Positions 23,670 to 34,312 of a stretch of 64,000 nucleotides of DNA are shown here, piece by piece. Source of the stretch: Aquarana catesbeiana (taxonomy: Eukaryota > Chordata > Amphibia > Anura > Ranidae); NCBI RefSeq assembly GCF_042186555.1, contig NC_133336.1, forward strand, positions 193,809,437 through 193,873,436, read 5' to 3'. A program made the position numbers and the translations under genes. Below the pieces are notes generated by a model that was given only the letters and a program-made list of their open reading frames with translations, was not told where the DNA came from and ran no database searches. How positions within the stretch are numbered: position 1 is the first letter of the stretch; each line of letters opens with the position of its first letter.

Positions 23670-25513
23670 GGACAACAGGGATGCAGATATATGCACTGAT
23701 TCCAACTTCTCAGCATTTATTTTTAACTTATGGTCCCAGTGGTTTTTATACATCCTTATTGTTTTTGCAATGTTGTTCAGATGAACCGTGTACATACATT
23801 AACTCATTTAATGTCATAACCTACTAATTCAGACCACTATGTGGCACTTGGTTGGTATGCACTGTTGTACCCTTGATGCTTGTATTGAATGCGTGCATAT
23901 TTATGTGCGTGTTAATATTTATAGAATCACATATATTACAATGTCCTTCTTGTATGTGGTTTCTGTCTTTTAGATGTATTATGAATTTTATGATTAATAA
24001 AGTTGTACCTTTATTTTTGAACTGACCTTCACAATGTCTACTGCCTCAATCAAAGTCCCAAAACCCCCCCTCCTAGTCTTCGATCCAGGGATGGAGGCAT
24101 ACTGCATATGTGCCTCATTTATAGTCCCAAATCCCCCCCTCTTTTTTCTTTACCTGGATCGGTGTTGCGATGTGTCAGACTGACGCAGCGGCTTGATATC
24201 ATATGACGTCCATTCAGGATATAACAACCACTTTGCCGCCGTCATTTTGCTATATGGCGGGGGGCAAGTGGTTAAAAATAGTTTTTTAGGCTGGAGCTAC
24301 ACTTAAAAAATGTACCCTGTTCCAGATTACAAACAGATTCAACTTAAGAACAAACCTGCAGTCCCTATCTTGTTTGTAACACGGGGACCGCCTGTATTTC
24401 CAAAAGTATTGGGAAGCCCGCCTTTACACGCACATGAACTTTTTTTTTTAATTGACAATTTTAGTTAATTTTTTAATTTCACAACAAAGTAAGAGTAAAA
24501 AGAATTTAAAAAAAAGGATGTATAAATAAGAGTACAACAAACATGGACAATTGCTACAGTGCACAGAAGACCGATGTCCTATAGTTTAAAAAGCTGTGGC
24601 TAATAGGAATCTCATAACTGTATCATATTGAAATATAACAATCAGTCAAGGTTAGTCCCTTGGGGACCAGTCTAGGCATTAGCTACCCACTGGCAAGAGC
24701 CCTGTAAAAAGAAACACAGTATCCCATAGAACAGATCCATATATAGACCAAAAAAACAAAAGGAAAGGAAAAGAGAGAAGAGAAAATAAAAAAAGAGAGA
24801 CAGAGGCATAACAGGCACAAAAGTTCAACACTCCTGGGTGAAGCGAGAGCATACCACCACTACTACTACCATGGAGGCAGAGAGAGTAAAAGGTTAATGG
24901 GGGGTCCTCCCCCAAATACCAGGGCTCCCAAATTGTCTTATGCCACTCCACCGAGTTGGTCACGCACATGAACCTTAATGGTATCCCAGTCTTAGTCCGT
25001 AGGGTTCAATATTGAGTTGGTCCACCCTTTTCAGCTATAACAGCTTCAACTCTTCTGGGAAGACTGTCCACAAGGTTTAGGAGTGTGTCTATGGGAATGT
25101 TTGACTATTCTTCCAGAAGTCCATTTGTGAGGTCAGGCACTGATGTGGACGAGTAGGCCTGGCTCAGTCTCTGCTCTAATTCATCTTAAAGGTGTTCTAT
25201 CGGGTTGAAGTCAGGACTCTGTGCAGGCCAGGCAAGTTCCTCCACTCCAAACTCGCTCATCCATGTCTTTATGGACCTTGCTTTGTGCACTGGTGCTCAG
25301 TCATGTTGGAACAGGAAGGGGCCATCCCCAAACTGTTCCCACAAAGTTGGGAGCATGAAATTGTCCAAAATGTCTTGGTATGCTGACGCCTTAAGAGTTC
25401 CCTTCACTGGAACTAAGGGGCCAAGCCCAACCCCTGAAAAACAACCCCACGCCATAATCCCCCCTCCACCAAATAATTTGGAGGGGTGGCCCAATATTTT
25501 TGGCAATACAGTG

Positions 25514-25972
25514 TCCAGCTAAATTATTTTTTTTGTTTTGGATAAAGTGGAAAAGGATAATAAATCAGGTTTTACTGCATATGGTGGCTCCATTGGCCCC
25601 CAGTGGAGCCACCATGAGCAGTAAAACTGTATAAAATGAGTTTGTGTTCACTTCAAAGGGTTTTTGCATTCCCATGCAAAACCCGATTGAAGAAAGTCAG
25701 ATGCAATTCAAACCTGGCACAAACAACATATACAGCACTTTACATTATCTAATATATTATTCTCATTCTTAAACCACTGAAGGTGTCCGAGTCATTTTGA
25801 CCACTAAAGAATCTAGATGCTGGCTGTGTGTGACAGCAGCAGTCTGACTCTCAGCATGCTACCAGGACAATTTGTTTTAACCCTTACTGCAACACTAGGT
25901 ATGAAAAAAATACACAGAAAAAAAGGACATAATTAATTACAATATACGCATGTACTGAAGCTTGAATGCTCT
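25514..25972. other. Mostly unassigned; one element terminus
   Basis: 'ttttggataaagtggaaaag' at 25530 resembles the inverted-repeat family of 11088. The rest is AT-rich and shows no supported feature. Confidence 0.3.
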
Positions 25973-26340
25973 AAAGCTGTGGTCTCCAAACTACCTGCCT
26001 TTATCCAGCCCTTGAGGCATTATTTTTATCATTGATACGAGACAATATTCCACCTACTGACACCAACAATGAGGCACTGTTTTACTGTCACACAGTAAAA
26101 AACGCTTTGCTTTCAACCAAAAAAGATGGCCGTGGCCTTCGGCATGCTGATGTCATCCATTGTAGGTCCCGCCTTATGCGTTTTGTCACTATTGACATCA
26201 TCAGAAGCCATTGGGTCAACTGTGGTGAAACGCGTAAGTAGAGACGTAAGACAGATGCCGTCAGCACGCCAGACACTGCGGCTATCTTTTTGGTTGGAAA
26301 CAACCAAAAAGTTAAAAACCTTAAAAAAGAGATTGCTTTT

Positions 26341-26655
26341 ACAGTGCCTTGAAAAAGTATTCATATCCCTTGAAATTTTTCAACATTTGGTCATGTTAAC
26401 GTAAATGTATTTATTGGGATTTTATGTGATAAACCAAACACAAAATGATAAATGGTTTTCAGAATTATTTTCACATATTTATTTTTAAAACATTTTGAAA
26501 ACCATTTATAATTTTCCTTCCACCTCACAATTATGTGCCACTTTGTGTTGGTCTATCACATAAAATCCCAATAAAATACATTTACGTTTTTGGTTGTAAC
26601 ATGACAAAATGTGGAAAATTTCAAGGGGTATGAATACTTTTTCAAGGCACTGTAT
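26341..26655. mobile_element. Tc1-derived MITE, 315 bp
   Basis: Perfect terminal inverted repeats: acagtgccttgaaaaagtat at the left and the exact inverse ending at 26655, with TA flanks. Much of the interior is also inverted (26400-26470 against 26510-26600). The same terminus occurs once at 39059. Confidence 0.85.
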
Positions 26656-26923
26656 TTGTACATACTTCATGATGAAAGTTTCTCTGCACCATTGGGGATA
26701 TGCCTGCCTATTTTGGATCTGTGCCGGTTAATAAGTAATGTTTTAACCCTCGGAACATCGGTGCTACCGGAGTGTTTGGAATACCAATATAACCATAAGC
26801 TCTTCTGACCACTCTATAACGTAAGGGTCATTGCTGTCTGGTAAGAGGCTTGAGTGGATCACTCTGGTGCTGAGAGCTGCTATTCATCACTCTTTGAAGT
26901 TGGTGTTGGGTTTTTCTATCTAT

Positions 26924-29900
26924 TTTTTTTTTTTTTTTTCCACTTCAGAAACCAACAAGTAGAGGGCTAAATCAGCTCGATATTCATTGACTGGTCGCCT
27001 TCTCCGGTTTGCATCATTGTGGATATTGCATTACATCTAATTCCTTTTTTTTATCGTCCCTCTGAATACCTTAATATGCCATTTTAGCAGCAAGTCCTCC
27101 CTTTTTCCCAGCTCCTAGACTTAGTCTGTAGTGGCCCTAAAGCCCAGTGACCGGTGGGTCTTTATCCTTTTCTAGGTCAGGCTAAAGGGGGAGGGGACTC
27201 GTTTAAGGAAACAACAAAAACAAAAAAAAAAAAAAAAAGAAAAAAATTAGAAAAGCTAAAGGAAAAACAGGAAAAGGGTATATACTAGAAGACTTATTGG
27301 CTCCCCATGCCTGTTCTTTGCTGAGCTGCCCAAAATTATACCAAAAATTTACTTATTCCCAAATCAACCCCCCCCCCTCCCCCCCCCTTCAAAATTTAAC
27401 CCGCAAACCATCAAGATTATTTAGTTAATCAAAATAGGAGAAAGCAATAAAAAAGAAAAAGCAGAAAGAAAATATGCGTATCAAAATCACTTTACTATAG
27501 CACTCCTTGATCTCAAAGATCTCTGTTACCTATAGAGTCCCCAAAGGCTCCTCTCTTGGAGTGGTCCTACGCCTTGCCTGCTAGGGAGCACCTACCTTCT
27601 CTAGCCATGGCTTCCACATGGTTTCAAATTCCTGGAGATTGCCTCTCTTTATATACTCCACCCTTTCCCTACTCAGTGTTTCATTTATTGTGGAGATCCA
27701 GTCTTTCACCGAAGGGGGATCTTTTGATTGCCATCTTAGTGTTATCATCTTCCTAGCCTGAAACAAGGCCCGCGTGATGGCCAGTGTAGTGCTCAGTCTC
27801 TCCCCCGGAACTCTTCTATACCCCAGGATGCAGGTTATGGCCTCTTTTACTACTAGAGTGCTAAAAGTACTTCGCAGGTTTCCGGTCACTTCTTCCCAGT
27901 ATCTGAATAGCTTGGGACACCTCCACAACATGTGGATGAGGTCTCCCGACCTCTGACATCTGGGACAGTTGTCATTAGGCCTTCCCCCAAATTTAAAAAG
28001 TCTTTTAGGTGTATAGTAGGATCTATTCAACAAAAGTAGATGAGAGAATCGCTGTGAAGGGGACACCGAGACCTGTACACTCAGTTCCAGGGTTTTCGCC
28101 CATTGTTCCTGGGTCATTCCCCCTATGTCCTCTTCCCATTTGGCTTTTAATCCAAGGAGTAACCCCCCGCTGTTGTCTGGTTTACTTAATTGGTCGTAAA
28201 TTCTTGAGATTAGACCTCTAGTAGGGTTTACCTGCATTATACACTGAAGTAGAGGCATTTCTTCCCAGCGCAAAGTCTGGGCTTTAAATTGTGCTTTAAG
28301 AGCGTGTTCTAGCTGGAAGTATAGGAAAAAAGAGCTCTGAGGTAGCTTGAATTCCCCTACTAATTCTGGGAAGCTCTTTAGCTTGGTGTCATTATAAAGC
28401 TGGATTAGCCTTCTGATGCCAAGATTCACCCATTCTCCAAAAGTACCTATTTTAAGAACTTCCTGTAAATTACGGTTATTCCAAATAGGAGAGTAAACTG
28501 TTGGGTCATCATATCCCATCATTTTCTTGACCGTTTTCCAGAGTTTAGTTAGCAGCTTGATAGTTGGATAGTTATCATGAAACATATCCGCCTCTAGGGT
28601 TTCAACTATGGTGCTGTGTGGAGTGCTAAGCAGTAGCAGTTTGCCATTGGGGGTGCCACCTTTCGGTATCCCACATCCTAGCAGCTGCTGTAGCTGAGTT
28701 GCTAAGAAGTAGCGCTCGGGGTGTGGGAGGGCAAAACCCCCCTCTCGTGTGGGTAGCTGAAGCACTCGAAGTCGAATCCTGGCTTGCTTCCCCTTCCAAA
28801 TCAGCTCCCTAAAAAGGGTATCAATTTTTTTAAACCACTTCTTGCCTATCCAGACTGGCGAGTTGTGCAGGATATATAGCAATTGTGGCATCCAGACCAT
28901 TTTTATTAAGCTGCATCTTCCTGCGGTGGACAGGGGGAGACGCCTCCAAATTCCTATTTTTTGTTTCAGTTTTGTTAAAAGAGGGACAAGATTTGTACTG
29001 ATATATCTGGATGGGTCCTTCGTCAGAACTATTCCCAGGTATTTCAAGGTATCTACCCTTACCATCTGGGGTATATCGCATATTGTTGACTCGCAGTTGG
29101 AATCTATCGGCATAAATTCGGACTTCTCCCAGTTTATCTCTAAACCAGAGAAGCTCCCGAAGTCCTTCACTATCCTCATCGCACTCAGTAGAGAATTTCT
29201 CGAGTCCCCCAGAAATAGCAAGATGTCATCCGCATATAGCGCGATTTTTTCTTCTCCCGATTTTCGCAAAAAGCCAGTTACCGCTCTGCTTTCCCTTATA
29301 GCGATGGCCAGGGGTTCCATCGCCAATGCAAACAGCAAAGGAGAGAGGGGACACCCCTGCCTAGTTCCCCTCTCCAGCTCAAACCAATCTGAAAATTCGT
29401 TGTTAATTTTTAGTCTAGCCTTAGGGCGGGTATATAACATTCTAATCCACCCTATAAAAGCCATGCCAAAACCGAATTTCTCTAATACACGCCATATATA
29501 GCCCCACTCCACGCTATCGAAAGCCTTAGATACATCGAGGGTCATTAACGCTCTCGAGCCCACATTTTCCGATGATGACTGTAGATTCAGAAATGCTCTT
29601 CTAATGTTCAGGCTCGTAGATCTATTGGCTATAAAGCCCGCCTGGTCTTCATGTACCAGTTTATGAATAACTCCGTTCAATCTTACTGCTAGCACCTTGG
29701 CAAGAATTTTTACGTCAGTACACAGTAGAGAAATTGGCCTATAAGCAGCTACATCCAGTGGGTCTTTCCCTTCCTTCTGTAGTACAGTAATTGTTGCTTC
29801 TAACATTGAAGCAGGCAACTGGCCCCCCTCAAGTGATCCCTCCAAAGTTTTTAGTAGTTCCGGGATCAGCACTTCACCATACTGCTTATGTGTCTCGCTT

Positions 29901-31549
29901 GGAAGGCCGTCGGGCCCGGGTGACTTAAGACTTGCCATGCCCGCTACTGCTTGTTGCAGTTCTGCTACCGTTATTGGGGAGTCCAATATAGCGCTTTCTT
30001 CCTGTGATATGGTAGGAGTCGTTAGCCCCTCCAAAAAGTCCTCCATCAGCGCCTCCTTGCCCCTTTTCTGCGAGGAGTACAGTTTTTTATAATACCCCCT
30101 AAAGGCTTGTACGATTTCTGGGGTGCTTGAAGTTATGTCTCCACTCTGTAATCTAATAGCGAGGACCGTGGATGGAGCCGCATTTGATTTTACAAGCGTA
30201 GCCAGTGTTCTTCCAACTCTTTCCCCCTCCACCATAAATTCCTGTCTCTGAAGAAGGCGCCTAGTCTCCGCCTTCTGCATGACCACTAATTTATACTTTT
30301 GTTGTTTCTCTTGCCAGGTGCTTTCCAGCTCCGGGGTTGGATTTCTGATGAAGTTATTTTCAGCCTCGAGAGCTTCCCTCAGAGTACCCTCTTCCTCACT
30401 CCTGACCTCTTTATTAAATGTAGCCATCTGCTGTATTAGAACCCCTCTAAGAAATGCCTTGAGAGTGTCCCATAGCACAGGGGGAGCCACCGAGCCCTGA
30501 TTGAACTCCACAAATTCCCTTAAAGCAGGGAGAATCCCATCCGATTTCTTAATTACTTCGAACCAATGTGGGCTCACACTCCAACTCTTCCGAGGCTTAG
30601 ACTGTCCTACTTTTAGTGTAACCGCCATAAGAGAGTGGTCTGAGATACCTCTTGGCCAATATGCAATTTTTACTAGCAGCTGTAGTGCCCTGGCATTTCC
30701 CAGGGCTAGGTCTATCCTTGAGAGCGTGGAGTGTGACATAGAACAGCAGGTGTATTGCAGCGCATCTGGGTTTCGCACCCTCCACAAATCTACCAACCCC
30801 GCTTCTTCCAGAAACAGGCTCAAACGTGTCTTCCCTGATTCCTCTGAGGGTTGTCGTATCGGGAATCTATCCAATTTTCTGTCTAGGACCTCATTAAAGT
30901 CCCCGACGACTACTATCGGGCATTCCTTTTTATCCAGCAAAAATTTATGTAATTTAAACAGTGGGTCCAAATTAAAGGGAGGGGGGATATATATATTAGC
31001 CACCACAAACATGACACCGTCAATAGAGCAGTATAAAAAAATATATCTACCCAGATCGTCTATACTAGTCTGTCTGCAGGAAAATTTTACCCCAGTTTTC
31101 ACGAAAATACTCACCCCCCTACTAAAAGAGGAGTGAAATGCATGAAGTTGATATTGAAATTTTTTCGTCTGTAGCTGCTGGCTGGTATCCCTAGTTAGGT
31201 GGGTTTCCTGCAGACAGACCAGGTCTACCCCAGAGCTCTCCAGCACGGAGAACACTGCCAGCCTTTTAAGGGAAGAACCCAGGCCCCTAACATTCCAGGA
31301 TCCTATTTTCAAGGTCCCAACTGGCATCTAGCTTCTAAAGAGCCTGCCTTATCACACCAAGTATTGCCCTATATGTCCCTATTGCTTTTATAAAGTGAGT
31401 TTTATGCGCCTCTTTACTCAAAAAAAAGAGAAAGAAAAAAGGAAAAGAAAAAGATGAAAAGAAAGGAGGAGCTCTCCCAACCGCTGCTGTATTAATTCCA
31501 AGTGTGTGCATATTGTGGATTCTAAAATGCCTGCTTAATTTATTCAACA
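26924..31549 (-). mobile_element. L1-type LINE with intact ORF2, lacking ORF1
   Basis: A 17-T run at 26923-26939 marks the 3' poly(A) end of a - strand element, and ctatctat (26916-26923 and 31550-31557) is a short target duplication. About 640 bp of 3' UTR precede ORF2. Only about 220 bp lie between the ORF2 start and the 5' boundary, and no ORF1 is present, so the copy is probably 5'-truncated just upstream of ORF2. The element sits inside a PLE fragment, so it is younger than that insertion. Confidence 0.8.
27581..31327 (-). CDS. L1-clade ORF2: AP endonuclease and reverse transcriptase, 1248 codons, uninterrupted
   Basis: Domains in order: an APE-type endonuclease with SWNVRGL (residues 10-16), QETH (40-43), VVGDFNE, SRIDLALG and ISDHSLM. 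Then the reverse transcriptase with SLLCTDVKILAKVLA, LDVSKAFDSVEW, GTRQGCPLSPLLFALA and ALYADDILLF near residue 696. A cysteine-histidine cluster follows near residue 1120 (CPRC...HMLWRC). All catalytic motifs are present and the length is that of a complete ORF2. The product nicks target DNA and primes reverse transcription of its own RNA. The QGCPLSP and YADDILLF forms place it in the L1/Tx1 group rather than CR1. The absence of stops in 3.7 kb suggests recent insertion. + strand frames inside it are shadows. Confidence 0.9.
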   Translation of the reverse strand: MPVGTLKIGSWNVRGLGSSLKRLAVFSVLESSGVDLVCLQETHLTRDTSQQLQTKKFQYQLHAFHSSFSRGVSIFVKTGVKFSCRQTSIDDLGRYIFLYCSIDGVMFVVANIYIPPPFNLDPLFKLHKFLLDKKECPIVVVGDFNEVLDRKLDRFPIRQPSEESGKTRLSLFLEEAGLVDLWRVRNPDALQYTCCSMSHSTLSRIDLALGNARALQLLVKIAYWPRGISDHSLMAVTLKVGQSKPRKSWSVSPHWFEVIKKSDGILPALREFVEFNQGSVAPPVLWDTLKAFLRGVLIQQMATFNKEVRSEEEGTLREALEAENNFIRNPTPELESTWQEKQQKYKLVVMQKAETRRLLQRQEFMVEGERVGRTLATLVKSNAAPSTVLAIRLQSGDITSSTPEIVQAFRGYYKKLYSSQKRGKEALMEDFLEGLTTPTISQEESAILDSPITVAELQQAVAGMASLKSPGPDGLPSETHKQYGEVLIPELLKTLEGSLEGGQLPASMLEATITVLQKEGKDPLDVAAYRPISLLCTDVKILAKVLAVRLNGVIHKLVHEDQAGFIANRSTSLNIRRAFLNLQSSSENVGSRALMTLDVSKAFDSVEWGYIWRVLEKFGFGMAFIGWIRMLYTRPKARLKINNEFSDWFELERGTRQGCPLSPLLFALAMEPLAIAIRESRAVTGFLRKSGEEKIALYADDILLFLGDSRNSLLSAMRIVKDFGSFSGLEINWEKSEFMPIDSNCESTICDIPQMVRVDTLKYLGIVLTKDPSRYISTNLVPLLTKLKQKIGIWRRLPLSTAGRCSLIKMVWMPQLLYILHNSPVWIGKKWFKKIDTLFRELIWKGKQARIRLRVLQLPTREGGFALPHPERYFLATQLQQLLGCGIPKGGTPNGKLLLLSTPHSTIVETLEADMFHDNYPTIKLLTKLWKTVKKMMGYDDPTVYSPIWNNRNLQEVLKIGTFGEWVNLGIRRLIQLYNDTKLKSFPELVGEFKLPQSSFFLYFQLEHALKAQFKAQTLRWEEMPLLQCIMQVNPTRGLISRIYDQLSKPDNSGGLLLGLKAKWEEDIGGMTQEQWAKTLELSVQVSVSPSQRFSHLLLLNRSYYTPKRLFKFGGRPNDNCPRCQRSGDLIHMLWRCPKLFRYWEEVTGNLRSTFSTLVVKEAITCILGYRRVPGERLSTTLAITRALFQARKMITLRWQSKDPPSVKDWISTINETLSRERVEYIKRGNLQEFETMWKPWLEKVGAP

Positions 31550-31747
31550 CTATCTATACACAGATCCAACAATAACATCTTATGTGAATTGAATTGTTCA
31601 TGGATATTTTTTAGCGCTGCATATTTAAATGTTTTAATTTTTGTTTTGGTTCATGATCATTGGACTTATGTTTGCTGGCAGCTATCACTAACTATGTAAT
31701 ATATTGCATATAAGAATTATACTATTTCCAAGCGCAGATATATCCTT

Positions 31748-32505
31748 AATGGGGCACTATTTCTCTCACTGACACCAACAATGGGGCACTTTTCCTTCCA
31801 CTGATACCAATGATGGGGCACTATTCCTCCCACTGACACCAATAATGGGGCACTATTCCTTCCACTGATATCATTGATGGGGCATTATTTCTTCTACTGA
31901 TACCATTGATGGGGCACTATTCCTTCCACTGACACCAACGATGGGTATGATTCCTGTCACTGACATTAATGGTAAGGTACAATTCCTAACAGTGACACCA
32001 ACAATGGGGCACTATTCCTTCCACTGATACCAACAATGAGGCACTATTCCTCCCACTGACACCAATGATGGGGCACGATTCTTTCCATTGACACTAGTGA
32101 TGGGGCACTATTCCTCCCACTAACAGCACAATGGGAAACTATTCCTTCCACTGATACCAACAATAGGGCACTATTCCTCCCACTGACATCATTGATGGGG
32201 CACTATTCCTCCTACTGACACCAGCGATGGGTTACTATTCCTTCCATTGACACTAGTGATGGGGCTTTATTCCTCTACTGACATCAACGATGGGGTAGGA
32301 TTCTTTTCTTATCACTGGCACCAGCAATGGGGCACTATTGCTCCCACTTAAACCAATGATTGGACACTATTCATTCCACTAATACTAGTGATGGGCCACT
32401 ATTCCTCTATTGACATCAATGATGGAAGACTATTCCTCCCACTGACATCAACCATGGGGTATCATTTCTCCCACTGACACCAATGATGGGGCCCTATTCC
32501 TCCTC
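31748..32505. repeat. Minisatellite, period about 32 bp, about 23 copies
   Basis: Unit of the form ggggcactattcctcccact followed by gacaccaatgat, with point variation between copies. No spacers of unique sequence, so this is not a CRISPR-like array. It belongs to the hAT-like element. An isolated unit at 26048-26083 shows the array was split by insertion. Confidence 0.9.
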
Positions 32506-32664
32506 CTACGGACCACAGGTGCTATGTAATGTTTTTACTACCACTGATCATAGTGCCGTCCTCCTAAAGTCTGAAGGACAGTGAACTGTTTATAAAATGT
32601 GGAGACCTCTGATTTAAATTAATAAATAGGTAAGCTTCAATTAGGTTTTAAGGACTTTGTTGCA

Positions 32665-33775
32665 TTGCTCTTACATAGTTACATAGTAGTTGAGGTTGAA
32701 AAAAGATACAAGTCCATCAAGTCCAACCTATGTGTGTGATTATGTGTCAGTATTACATTGTATATCTCTGTATGTTGCGGTCATTCAGGTGATTATCTAA
32801 TAGTTTTTTGAAGCTATCAATGCCCCCCACTGAGACCACCGCCTGTGGAAGGGAATTCCACATCCTTGCCGCTCTTACAGTAAAGAACCTTCTACGTAGT
32901 TTAAGGTTAAACCTCTTTCTTCTAATTTTAGTGAATGGCCACGTGTCTTATTAAATTCCCTTTCGTGGAAAAGTTTTATCCCTATTGTGGGGTCACCAGT
33001 ACAGTATTTGTAAATTGAAATCATATCCCCTCTCAAGTGTATCTTCTCCAGAGAGAATAAGTTCAGTGCTCGCAACCTTTCCTCATAACTAAGATCCTCC
33101 AGACCCTTTATTAGCTTTGTTGCCCTTCTTTGTACTTGCTCCATTTCCAGTACATCCTTGCTGAGGACTGGTGCCCAGAACTGGACAACATACTCCAGGT
33201 GCAGCCGGACCAGAGTCTTGTAGAGCGGGAGAATTATCGTTTTATCTCTGGAGTTGATCCCTTTTAATACATGCCAATATTCTGTTTGCTTTGTTAGCAG
33301 CAGCTTGGCATTGCATGCCATTGCTGAGCCTATCATCCACTAGGACCCCCAGGTCCTTTTCCATCCTAGATTCCCCCAGAGGTTCTCCCCCCAGTGTATA
33401 GATTGCATTCATATTTTTGCCACCCAAATGCATTATTTTACATTTTTCTACATTAAACCTCATTTGCCATGTAGTCGCCCACCCCATTAATTTGTTCAGG
33501 TCTTTTTGCAAGATTTCCACATCCTGCGGAGAAGTTATTTCCCTGCTTAGCTTAGTATCGTCTGCAAATACAGAGATTGAACTGTTTATCCCATCCTCCA
33601 GGTCGTTTATGAACAAATTAAATAGGATTGGTCCCAGCACAGAACCCTGGGGAACCCCACTACCCACCCCTGACCATTCTGAGTACTCCCCATTTATCAC
33701 CACCCTCTGAACACGCCCTTGTAGCCAGTTTTCAATCCATGTACTCACCCTATGGTCCATGCCAACAGACCTTTC
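32665..33775 (-). mobile_element. CR1 LINE, 5'-truncated copy 1
   Basis: The 3' end at about 32670 starts with 'acatagttacatagtagttg' and 'acaagtccatcaagtccaac', also seen at 52380 and 57478. The - strand carries the C-terminal half of a CR1 ORF2. The 5' end is truncated within RT near 33775. Confidence 0.85.
32875..33760 (-). pseudogene. CR1 ORF2 C-terminal half, frame-broken
   Basis: The first part (33242-33760) has GVPQGSVLGPILFNLFINDL and VFADDTKL, the RT core with the ADD catalytic box typical of CR1. The second part (32875-33240) has VQRRATKLIKGLEDLSYEERL and EKIHLRGDMI. The two lie in different frames, so a frameshift falls near 33242-33300. Endonuclease and early RT motifs are missing through 5' truncation. 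Confidence 0.85.
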
Positions 33776-33892
33776 ATGCTGGGAAGTTCATTTAAATTGA
33801 TTTCAGCTATCTGATCACTGTACTTTATTGTAGAGTTTGTGTTTTTCACCTAACCTTTGTTGAGAATCACAAATTGTATTCACATGCATAAT

Positions 33893-34030
33893 GTTCTATT
33901 ATTATTATACAGGATTTATATAGCGCCAACAGTTTACGCAGCGCTTTACAACATTAGGGCGGACAGAACAGGTACAATACAATTCAATACAGGAGGATTC
34001 AGAGATTACACTATACATTACATTGTGGCA
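33893..34030. repeat. Short interspersed repeat ('tatagcgccaacagtttacg' family)
   Basis: The 'atttatatagcgccaacagt' and 'cgcagcgctttacaa' blocks have the look of a widespread vertebrate SINE or LINE tail. I could not verify the clade. Next, 34031-34250 shows nothing I can assign. Confidence 0.4.
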
Positions 34031-34249
34031 CCTTTAAAAATGAGGCCATTTAGTCTGGCCGCTGTGGTTTTTCTTAAGTACACAAAATGCGCTTTAAACA
34101 GGAAGAGATAAAGATTGTGCAAAGCTAAAAAACTTTAAAGCCAATCCTGCATTATTACAGATCTGCTATGGACCGGCTTCTGAAAGCTTCTATGTTCCTA
34201 GTATGTAAGTCTGCCATTATTATACTTGATCGGGGAATAAAGTGTTACT

Positions 34250-34252
<3 letters not shown>

Positions 34253-34312
<60 letters not shown>
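34253..34312. repeat. (TA)n then T-run microsatellite
   Basis: About 40 bp of TA followed by about 20 T. Low complexity. Confidence 0.95.

Larger units (their letters stand above)
22368..24146. mobile_element. Inverted pair of PLE pseudo-LTRs with 15-bp target duplication
   Basis: Flanked by a perfect 15-bp direct repeat, tctttacctggatcg, at 22353-22367 and 24147-24161. The left arm (about 22368-23058) and right arm (about 23390-24087) are inverted copies about 700 bp long, with a unique spacer of about 330 bp. Each arm holds one hammerhead-like motif. Arm ORFs (for example 22653-22844 and its mirror 23604-23795) are shadows of the duplication. No RT or nuclease sequence remains. Confidence 0.75.
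20927..24396. mobile_element. Tigger/pogo-like element inserted at TA in the foldback terminus
   Basis: Termini are inverse: caggtggtcccc...gttacaaac at the left (20929) and gtttgtaac..ggggaccgcctg at the right (about 24365-24394). Each is bounded by TA. A CAGG-type tip and TA target fit Tigger/pogo elements (family knowledge). It is non-autonomous: no transposase is visible. It hosts three later insertions: a PLE end (about 20955-21300), a Harbinger-type short element (21405-21832) and an inverted PLE pair (22368-24146). Confidence 0.6.
20911..25513. mobile_element. Foldback Tc1-like element (copy 2), split by a large nested insertion
   Basis: The left tip 'tacactata' at about 20912 is separated from the rest of the terminus, 'tatttccaaaagtattggg' at 24395, by another element bounded by TA. 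Removing that element restores the terminus seen at 7278 and 59894. The body at 24396-25513 holds the LINE-like insert (24434-24965) and the transposase C-terminal piece read on the - strand (GTLKASAYQDILDNFMLPTL, 25297-25506). The right tip is at 25500-25513. Confidence 0.7.
26084..31747. mobile_element. PLE pseudo-LTR inserted in the minisatellite, later split by L1
   Basis: The left part (26084-26923) has 'gaaacgcgta' with upstream 'catcagaagcca' (26196-26232), the reduced hammerhead-type box seen in related repeats. The right part (31550-31747) continues it. Both sides join minisatellite units ('aatgaggcact' and 'aatggggcact'). No coding sequence of its own. Confidence 0.5.
25973..32612. 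mobile_element. hAT-like element hosting a minisatellite, a PLE fragment and an L1
   Basis: Left tip ctgtggtctccaaact (25977) and right tip tgtggagacctctg (about 32597-32610) are inverse, of the CAGNGGTCTCCA type common in hAT elements. Between them lies a 32-bp minisatellite. One unit is at 26048-26083 and the rest at 31748-32505, split by nested insertions. No transposase. The 8-bp duplication was not confirmed. Confidence 0.45.

Noticed and set aside
26160..26235. Hammerhead candidate around gaaacgcgtaag
   Set aside because: The GAAACGCGT half is present on the + strand, but the only CTGATGA is on the other strand; no complete core can be formed, so it is listed only as part of the PLE fragment.
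28842..31136. Long + strand frames (219 and 211 codons)
   Set aside because: They are the antisense of the L1 ORF2, with no motif of their own.
31748..32505. Regular array of about 32-bp units, at first sight like a CRISPR array
   Set aside because: Units are directly adjacent with no unique spacers, and the host is a vertebrate; it is a minisatellite.
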